This document shows positions 62,355 to 64,000 of a DNA stretch of 64,000 bases, piece by piece. The position numbers and the translations under genes are program-made. Position 1 is the stretch's first letter; every line of letters starts with the position of its first letter. Origin of the DNA: Malania oleifera (Eukaryota > Streptophyta > Magnoliopsida > Santalales > Ximeniaceae); contig NC_080428.1 in NCBI RefSeq assembly GCF_029873635.1, positions 62,553,957-62,617,956 on the forward strand. The letters are read 5' to 3'. The notes beneath the pieces were generated by a model. The model was given only the letters and a program-made list of their open reading frames with translations. It searched no databases and was not told the DNA's origin.

Positions 62355-64000
62355 AATTGGTATTAGAGCGGAGTTAAAGCAAATCCTAAATAGTAGCTAT
62401 AAAAAGATATTAATGACTGACTTAGGTGTAGCTCTCTTTGAAGAGGAACAATCTTCAACTAGGCCACCAATCTTTTCTGGTTTAAACTATACCTTCTGGA
62501 AAAAGAGAATGCAAATATATCTTCAAACTATGAATTGGAAAGCTTGGGCAGTTGTCATGGAATGTGACCAAATTTCCACTAAGATAGTTGATAGAAAACA
62601 AGTCCCTAAGGAGAAAAATGATATGAAATACTTAGACTTTAAAATGCTGCAAGTAAATTCTAGTACTATGAATGTTCTATATTGTGCTTTAGATGCCAAT
62701 GAATTTAATAGAGTAATGGCTTATAAATCAGTTAAGGAAATATGGGACAAGCTTGAAGTCACTTACGAAGGCACCATAGATATTAGGGATAATAGGATCG
62801 ATATGCTTACAAGTGAATATGAAGCTTTTAAGATGAACCCGGATGAATCCATAACTAATATGTTTACTAGGTTTACTCACATAATAAATTCCCTAAATGC
62901 ATTAGGAAAAACCTACACTACTCATGAGATGATAAGGAAAATTCTTAGAGGGCTGCCACCTAAATGGGACACAAAAGTCGTTGCTATAACGGAAGGAAGA
63001 AATCTGAAAAACCACTTCCTTAGATGAGCTAATAGGTTCCTTACTCACATATGAAATGGCCATGAATGAAAAGAGTGGAAAAACCAAAGGCCAAGAATCA
63101 ATAGCTTTTAAAACCTTAAAAGAAAACTCAAGTAGTGAAATGGATAAAGATGAAGAAGTCTTCATATCTAAAAAGCTAGCAAGGATACTAAGAAAGAGAA
63201 ACAAATTTAAAAGAAGAAACCAAGACTTCGAATTAGATGAAGAAGGAGAAGAAATCAACAAAAAGAAATCTAAAAGTAAAACTCCTACATGCTATAATTG
63301 CAACAAAGTTGGACATTTAAAATCGGAATGTCATCTACTTAAGAAAGAGTCTAAGAAGAAAAAGAAAAGGTCATGAAAGCCACTACTTGGGACATGATGA
63401 GTACAAGTAGTTCAGAAAATGAATCAAGTGACCAAGAGGTTGCTTATACGTGCTTTATGGCTTGGGACGATGAGGAAAGCTCTTCATCTAAATCTTCAAA
63501 TAATTCTTGTAGTGATGAATCCAGTGATGAGTGTATGTCATCTTATGATGAATTACAAAATGATCTATTCAAAGTACATAAGATGCTGATTAAAATAACC
63601 AAACAAAACACATCATTAAAAAACAAGAATGAAAGAATGATGAAAGAACTAGATTCTCTTAAAACTGCTGAAAGAGAAAAGGATTCAAGAATCAATAAAA
63701 TAAAAAATAAAAAATAAGCTATAACAAAGGAATTAGAATCCAAAAATCTTGCTGAAGAAGAAAAAGACTTGAAAATTAAAGAATTAGAAAGCAAGAATGA
63801 AAAGATGATAGAAGACCTTCGATCCCTATCATCTACGGTATATGAGAAAGATATGTATATTTCTGAATTAAAGGATAAAATAAGAAAATTATCTCTAGAG
63901 TTAGAGAAATCTCAAATGAAGGTTGATAACAAGAAAGAGATTGAAATAAATGATCTCAAAAATCAAGTTAAAGATAAAGAAATGATCATTTATAACTTTA
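62355..64000 (+). mobile_element. copia (SIRE-like) internal region, gag part, cut by window edge
   Basis: The primer-binding site TTGGTATTAGAGCG (62356-62369) matches the initiator-methionine tRNA type used by plant copia elements. The gag region follows from about 62413, with PPIFSGLNYTFWKKRMQIYL near the start, the hallmark of the plant copia gag (UBN2-like) domain. It has a CCHC knuckle CYNCNKVGHLKSEC near 63290 and a Lys/Glu-rich, probably coiled-coil tail to the window end. It is a fossil with about two or three breaks in the visible part. Protease, integrase and reverse transcriptase, if present, lie beyond 64000. The SIRE-like label rests on the gag type and the large LTR. Confidence 0.82.

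Larger units (their letters stand above)
49356..64000. repeat. tandem duplication, copy 2, continues past the window
   Basis: Follows copy 1 directly. The order is the same, but with a LINE insertion at 49514-54569 and without the LTR found at 45487-47612 in copy 1. It continues into the copia interior from 62355, which copy 1 has lost. Its right end is outside the window. Confidence 0.88.

Overview
The window is nuclear DNA of a flowering plant, most likely a eudicot and probably one with a large, retrotransposon-rich genome. The evidence is two intron-rich host gene families with plant-type protein sequences, AT-rich intergenic DNA, and plant-type copia, Ty3, LINE, CACTA and SINE sequences. 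I cannot name the species from sequence alone. There is no sign of an operon, CRISPR array or other prokaryotic system.

Layout. 1-4480: the end of a reverse-strand Ty3-type LTR, a CACTA-like subterminal repeat block, a tRNA-derived SINE candidate and simple repeats. 4909-23888: one host gene on the + strand, a WAPL (wings apart-like) cohesin-release factor. It has 13 coding exons that join in frame to 900 codons. Its introns hold transposon debris, chiefly a copia remnant and a Ty3 chromovirus remnant in the 7.4-kb intron 7. 25180-33640: retrotransposon LTRs, including a solo LTR nested in another LTR, then the end of a CACTA transposon and a Ty3-type LTR piece. 33652-38480: an old LINE 3' region split by a solo LTR with a perfect 5-bp target-site duplication.

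38162-64000 is a head-to-tail tandem duplication with a unit of about 11.2 kb. Each copy carries a complete five-exon, 311-aa epoxide hydrolase-type alpha/beta hydrolase gene on the - strand (39494-42257 and 55727-58497), about 11 residues apart. Each copy also carries the same Ty3-type LTR with the same copia element inside it. The copies have since diverged. In copy 1 the copia element is now a solo LTR and has received a further solo LTR, giving three nested layers, each with a perfect 5-bp target-site duplication. In copy 2 the copia element still runs from its 5' LTR into the primer-binding site and gag, and a 5-kb L1-type LINE has landed downstream of the hydrolase gene at a site that is still empty in copy 1.

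The two host genes are not obviously related in function: WAPL acts on chromosomes in the nucleus, and the hydrolases are probably soluble enzymes. I did not find an undescribed multi-gene system. The most interesting signals are the readable chronology of the tandem duplication, the arrays of short palindromic motifs just upstream of the TATA box in several LTR families, and an exact 50-bp duplication of the splice-acceptor region of WAPL exon 8.
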